A DNA stretch of 8,905 bases from Clostridia bacterium (GTDB taxonomy: Bacteria; Bacillota; Clostridia; Oscillospirales; CAG-272). The position numbers and the translations under genes are program-made. This document shows, piece by piece, positions 5,849-8,905 of this stretch. The stretch covers positions 1 through 8,905 of the forward strand of contig JAFNVK010000018.1 of assembly GCA_017379815.1 (NCBI GenBank), given 5' to 3'. The notes under the pieces are model-generated. The model was not told the DNA's origin and did not search any database. It saw nothing but the letters and a program-made list of their open reading frames with translations. Numbering within the stretch: position 1 is the stretch's first letter; every line of letters starts with the position of its first letter.

Positions 5849-5927
5849 ATCATTAGATTATTATCGAGGCGTATGCCTTGGTGTCAAGAATATTTGGATA
5901 CTGATCACGAAAGGACGAATAACGAAC

Positions 5928-7409
5928 ATGAAAAAGAGAATTTTTGCGCTCCTTCTGGCCGGCCTGCTCGCCGCATCGATGACCTCCTGCTTCCAGGGCA
6001 CGTCGGATCCGCAGGACACCAATCCTCAGCAGACTCTGCCCGAGACCAATCCCGAGACCGATCCCGATGCTCCGATTATCTTTACCGAGGTGGACGAGAC
6101 GGTCTACACTCTCTCCGATAACGTCAGACTGCTGACCGAGATGGATTCGGTCGTTGGCGCCGTGGTGATCAAGACCAAGGTCACCGAGATGCACCGCATC
6201 AAGTATCACGATACCTGGAGCGTGGTGGAATACCTCGGCCAGCAGTATTACGTGCTGAGTGACTCGGTCACCAACGCCGACCTGATGGGCAAGAGCTTCA
6301 CCGCCTGCGCCGATACCACCATGTACGTCACCACCGACGGCCTCAACATCCGCAAGTATGCGTCGGCCAAGCTTGAGTCGCTGGGCACGCTCTCGGCAAA
6401 CGAGACGGTCACCGTGGTCGCTACGGGCGACGGCTGGAGCAAGATCAAGTTCACCGATAAGGCAGGAGCGGAGGCCTTTGGATTCGTTAAGTCCGAGTAC
6501 CTTTCCGCAACCGAGTACGTTGACCCCAACAAGATCGACTACTCCGCCTCCTTCACGGCCTGCAACCCCTACAAGACCATGTACGTTACCGCCGACACGC
6601 TGACCATCCGCTTCAACGCACACGCCGACTCGACCGAGATGGGCACGCTGCAGAAGGACGAGGAGGTGACTGTGGTTGCCCTGGGCACCATCGGTGAGAG
6701 CACCTGGGCCAAGATCCGCGTGGTCGTTCCCGCCGACAAGGAGGGTGACCCCGATTCGGTTTACCTCTACTACGTCAACGCCAAGTATCTCTCCGAGATC
6801 AAGGGCGGCGTTCCGGTTACGCTTGAGGGCGTGATCGAGCAGTGGGCGTCGATCGGCTTTGAGAAGCTGGAGACCCCCGTAACCATGTATATCTGCACCG
6901 ACAGCTGCTGGATCCGCAACACCCCCGAGGTGATCGCGCAGTACATCAAGCAGGGCGACAAGGAGATCGAGAATCCCGACTTCAACGGCGTGGGCAACCG
7001 CGTCAAGAAGGATGCCCTGAACGTGGTGGCACTCTCCTCCGAGTGGGCGATCTTCACCATCACCGACAAGGAGACGAACGAGGTGGGCTACTACTTCGTG
7101 CATCGCTCGGTCCTCACCACCAATGCATCGGGTGAGCCTGCTCCCCTCTCTCTTGAGGAGCTCCTGGCAAGCAACTCCGGCTTTACCGCGTGCGAGACCG
7201 AGGGCAAGAAGCTCTATGCCACGGCAAGCGTCAACTGCTACGTCAGCGCAAAGACGAGCGACAACCCCGCCGCTGTTCTGACGGCAGGCACCCAGGTCAC
7301 CCTGGCGGCTACCTCCGAGCTTGGCAACTGGTACATCGTCAAGACGGCGGACAACGTGTACTACTTCGTTGCTTCTCACCTCTTCTCCGAGACGGCTCCT
7401 CAGGGCTGA
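5928..7409 (+). CDS. Lipoprotein with about five bacterial SH3-like (SH3b) repeats
   Basis: 493 residues. Residues 1-20 are a lipoprotein signal (MKKRIFALLLAGLLAASMTS) with Cys21 as the likely lipidated residue. A Thr/Pro/Asp/Asn-rich linker (22-50) follows. The rest is built from SH3-like units at about 55-115 (degenerate), 123-193, 208-289, 310-398 and 418-487. Typical features are FTAC...MYVTxDxLxIR at the start of a unit, a VTVVA strand, W-x-K-I near the middle and F/Y-V-x-x-x-Y/H-L at the end. No catalytic domain is visible. SH3b domains often bind peptidoglycan stem peptides or act as wall anchors, so a role outside the membrane as a cell-wall-binding scaffold is inferred. The ATG at 5928 was chosen because it starts the signal peptide, with GAAAGGA (5909-5915) 12 bases upstream. 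It follows a deacetylase gene but has its own promoter. It is distinctly rich in Thr and Val. Confidence 0.88.
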   Translation: MKKRIFALLLAGLLAASMTSCFQGTSDPQDTNPQQTLPETNPETDPDAPIIFTEVDETVYTLSDNVRLLTEMDSVVGAVVIKTKVTEMHRIKYHDTWSVVEYLGQQYYVLSDSVTNADLMGKSFTACADTTMYVTTDGLNIRKYASAKLESLGTLSANETVTVVATGDGWSKIKFTDKAGAEAFGFVKSEYLSATEYVDPNKIDYSASFTACNPYKTMYVTADTLTIRFNAHADSTEMGTLQKDEEVTVVALGTIGESTWAKIRVVVPADKEGDPDSVYLYYVNAKYLSEIKGGVPVTLEGVIEQWASIGFEKLETPVTMYICTDSCWIRNTPEVIAQYIKQGDKEIENPDFNGVGNRVKKDALNVVALSSEWAIFTITDKETNEVGYYFVHRSVLTTNASGEPAPLSLEELLASNSGFTACETEGKKLYATASVNCYVSAKTSDNPAAVLTAGTQVTLAATSELGNWYIVKTADNVYYFVASHLFSETAPQG

Positions 7410-7442
7410 TCTCCTTGAAGGACCAAACCGATAAAAACAAAC

Positions 7443-7478
7443 AGGCTGTCTCAACCAAACGGTTGAGACAGCCTTCTT
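7443..7478. terminator. Bidirectional terminator between the SH3 lipoprotein and GH2 genes
   Basis: AGGCTGTCTCAACC (7443-7456) and GGTTGAGACAGCCT (7461-7474) form a perfect 14-bp stem with loop AAAC. A T-containing stretch (TCTTTG) follows on the plus strand. On the minus strand GTTTGTTTTTATC follows, which is the better U-tract. It lies between two convergent genes and can serve both. Confidence 0.85.
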
Positions 7479-7506
7479 TGTATTCCGTTTTGCTTTTTCG
7501 AAGGGA

Positions 7507-8905
7507 TCAATCCTTCCGGGGCTTGGGACGGCGGATGCGGTTGAGCTTCTTGTTCAGCTTGAGGAGATCCTCCTTGGAGAACTCGCAGTTCATCATGCCG
7601 CCGGCCATCGTGAGCAGACGCAGCACGGTAAAGCCGTTCATCATGGCCATCATCTCGGAGGTGACCTCAAAGCCTGCGGCCTTCTTCTTCTCGCCCTTCT
7701 TGCCGCCGCCGAGCATCTTGCCCATCAGCTTCATGAAGATGAGCTTGCCGCGCAGGGTGCTGATGACCTCGCCCATCTTGGAGTTGAGAGAAAGTCTGCC
7801 CTCGACCTCAACGATATCGAACCAGTTGAGGACGGCGCCCTTTTCGACCAGACGGTAAGCCTCGTTGAAGGTGTCCACCTTGCGGATCTGTCCCTCGTCG
7901 GTCATGTCTGCGGCCTTGGCCAGGATCGTGCTCTCGCCAACGTTCGGAACGTCAAAGTAGAAGAAGTGATCCTCGGCCGTCTTCTTGCCAAGGCTCTCGC
8001 CGTTGACGAAGAGCTCGACCTCGGGGAGGTTGGAGTAAACGGTGACGCGGGTCACGTCCTCCACGCGGTCAATATATCTCTTGCCGCACAGATGCACGAA
8101 GGGATCGACCTCGGGGGAAACGAGCCATGCCTTGTAGGCGTAGAAGGAGTCCTTCTTGTACTTTCTGTCCATGGTGACCAGACCCTTGTGGTTCTGTCCG
8201 TTCTCGCCGCCCTCGCTGCGTGCGTCGGCGCCAAAGTCGAACATGTTCCAAACGTGGGTCGCCCACATGAACTTTCTGGTGAAGAGCTGCTTGATCAGCT
8301 CCTCGTGGTAGTAGGCCTGATATTCCTCGGTGTAGTCGCCCTGCAGGGGGTTCGAGGTGTGCCAGTTGAGCGCCTCGCAGCCGTACTCGGAGCAGCCGAT
8401 CGGGATGCTGGGGTGCGTTGCGTGGAACTTATCAAACCAAGGGCCGTTCATCGAGGTCTCGCCGCCGTACCAGCCAAAGTAGTGGTTGTAGGAGACGACG
8501 TCGGGGATCTGGAGGTAGGGATCGTCCATCTTGCACATCGAAACGGCGGCAACCGTGGTCAGACGGGTCTTATCCATCTCGTGTGCGAGGTCGTTGAGGA
8601 TGCGGTGGTTCTCCAGAAGATCGGCGTCAGAACCGCCGATGGAGATCTCGTTGGAGAGACCCCAGACCACGATGGAGGGGTGGTTGTAGTTCTGGGTGAT
8701 GAGCTCCTTCATCTGCGAGATCGTGTTTTCACGTCCGCCGGGCATATGCTTGGAGATATAGGGGATCTCTGCCCAGATCACAAGACCTCGCTCGTCGCAC
8801 AGGTCGTAGAAATACTGATCGTGCTGATAGTGTGCCAGACGAATGGTGGTTGCGCCGACCTCACAGATCAGGTCGATGTCCTCCTCGTGATGCTCGGGGA
8901 GAAGC
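7507..8905 (-). CDS. Glycoside hydrolase family 2, beta-galactosidase-like, 5' end cut by window edge
   Basis: 465 C-terminal residues are visible. Reading in from the right edge, LLPEHHEEDIDLICEVGATTIRLAHYQHDQ and WAEIPYIS are standard GH2 barrel sequence. The acid/base is Glu86 of the visible part (WGLSNEI, 81-87) and the nucleophile is Glu173 (GCSEYGCE, 170-177). The N-terminal sugar-binding and immunoglobulin-like domains lie outside the window. After the barrel come the HVWNMFDFGADARSEGG block (217-233) and an Ig-like C-terminal domain (about 283-345). The last 90 residues (about 375-465) are a Met/Lys-rich extension with GKLIFMKLMGKMLGGGKKG and FSKEDLLKLNKKLNRI. The family hydrolyses terminal beta-linked galactose, or related sugars, in lactose or plant and host glycans; the exact sugar is uncertain. 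It has no partner gene here and ends at the bidirectional terminator. The reading frame continues without a start to the edge, and GTG at 8781 is an internal Val. Confidence 0.92.
   Translation of the reverse strand, partial: LLPEHHEEDIDLICEVGATTIRLAHYQHDQYFYDLCDERGLVIWAEIPYISKHMPGGRENTISQMKELITQNYNHPSIVVWGLSNEISIGGSDADLLENHRILNDLAHEMDKTRLTTVAAVSMCKMDDPYLQIPDVVSYNHYFGWYGGETSMNGPWFDKFHATHPSIPIGCSEYGCEALNWHTSNPLQGDYTEEYQAYYHEELIKQLFTRKFMWATHVWNMFDFGADARSEGGENGQNHKGLVTMDRKYKKDSFYAYKAWLVSPEVDPFVHLCGKRYIDRVEDVTRVTVYSNLPEVELFVNGESLGKKTAEDHFFYFDVPNVGESTILAKAADMTDEGQIRKVDTFNEAYRLVEKGAVLNWFDIVEVEGRLSLNSKMGEVISTLRGKLIFMKLMGKMLGGGKKGEKKKAAGFEVTSEMMAMMNGFTVLRLLTMAGGMMNCEFSKEDLLKLNKKLNRIRRPKPRKD

Noticed and set aside
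5676..5927. Upstream in-frame start for the SH3 protein inside the deacetylase gene
   Set aside because: It would cross a terminator and promoter and would bury the lipoprotein signal peptide in the middle of the protein.
5855..5927. Riboswitch or attenuator in the SH3 gene leader
   Set aside because: At about 70 nt with only a 4-bp hairpin and no terminator-like stem or known aptamer core, there is nothing to support one.
5853..7454. A 533-codon open frame on the minus strand opposite the SH3 lipoprotein gene
   Set aside because: The plus strand has the signal peptide, promoter and repeats. The minus frame is low-complexity Gly/Val/His/Asp/Leu sequence and runs through both promoter and terminator.
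3636..8905. A polysaccharide-utilisation gene cluster linking the CE15-like esterase, deacetylase, SH3 protein and GH2
   Set aside because: Each gene has its own promoter or terminator, orientations alternate, and no transporter, regulator or sugar-binding partner is present in the window.

Overview
The window looks like chromosomal DNA of a fairly GC-rich Bacillota (Firmicutes), probably an uncultured gut or rumen Clostridia-type lineage. This is inferred from the gene families: a ZapA-U32 peptidase pair, a five-SH3b lipoprotein, a clostridial-type GH2 beta-galactosidase and a CE15-like esterase. It also fits the near-consensus sigma-A promoters, the AGGAGG-type ribosome binding sites and the AT-rich intergenic regions between GC-rich genes. 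Species-level assignment is not possible from reading alone. I see no tRNA, rRNA, CRISPR array, transposase, phage gene or attachment site.

Layout, left to right. (1) 1-2446, minus strand: zapA (cell division) followed by a U32 peptidase-family gene whose start overlaps the zapA stop by 8 bases; the U32 gene runs off the left edge. (2) 2447-2714: an AT-rich divergent control region with a promoter for each side. (3) 2715-3485, plus strand: uridine phosphorylase. (4) 3486-3635: a perfect 28-bp palindromic bidirectional terminator and a 36-bp tandem repeat. (5) 3636-4673, minus strand: a cytoplasmic glucuronoyl-esterase-like (CE15-type) alpha/beta hydrolase. (6) 4674-4894: a second divergent control region with two near-perfect TTGACA-17-TA(C/T)AAT promoters. 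(7) 4895-5722, plus strand: a lipoprotein polysaccharide deacetylase (CE4/NodB), with its own terminator. (8) 5928-7409, plus strand: a lipoprotein made of about five bacterial SH3-like repeats, with its own promoter and leader. (9) 7443-7474: a bidirectional terminator. (10) 7507-8905, minus strand: the C-terminal part of a GH2 beta-galactosidase running off the right edge, with an unusual Met/Lys-rich C-terminal extension.

How the genes relate. Only zapA and the U32 gene form a visible operon. The others are single-gene units with their own promoters and terminators, in alternating and convergent orientations, so no multi-gene pathway is apparent. Two themes recur. One is the cell envelope and division: ZapA, the deacetylase and the SH3 lipoprotein. 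The other is use of plant or host glycans and nucleosides: the CE15-like esterase, GH2 and uridine phosphorylase. I found no convincing new multi-gene system. The items most worth checking are the ZapA C-terminal tail, the cytoplasmic CE15-like enzyme with an Asp where fungal enzymes have Glu, the tandem repeat covering its stop codon, and the GH2 C-terminal extension. Long open frames opposite the real genes are by-products of GC-rich codon usage.
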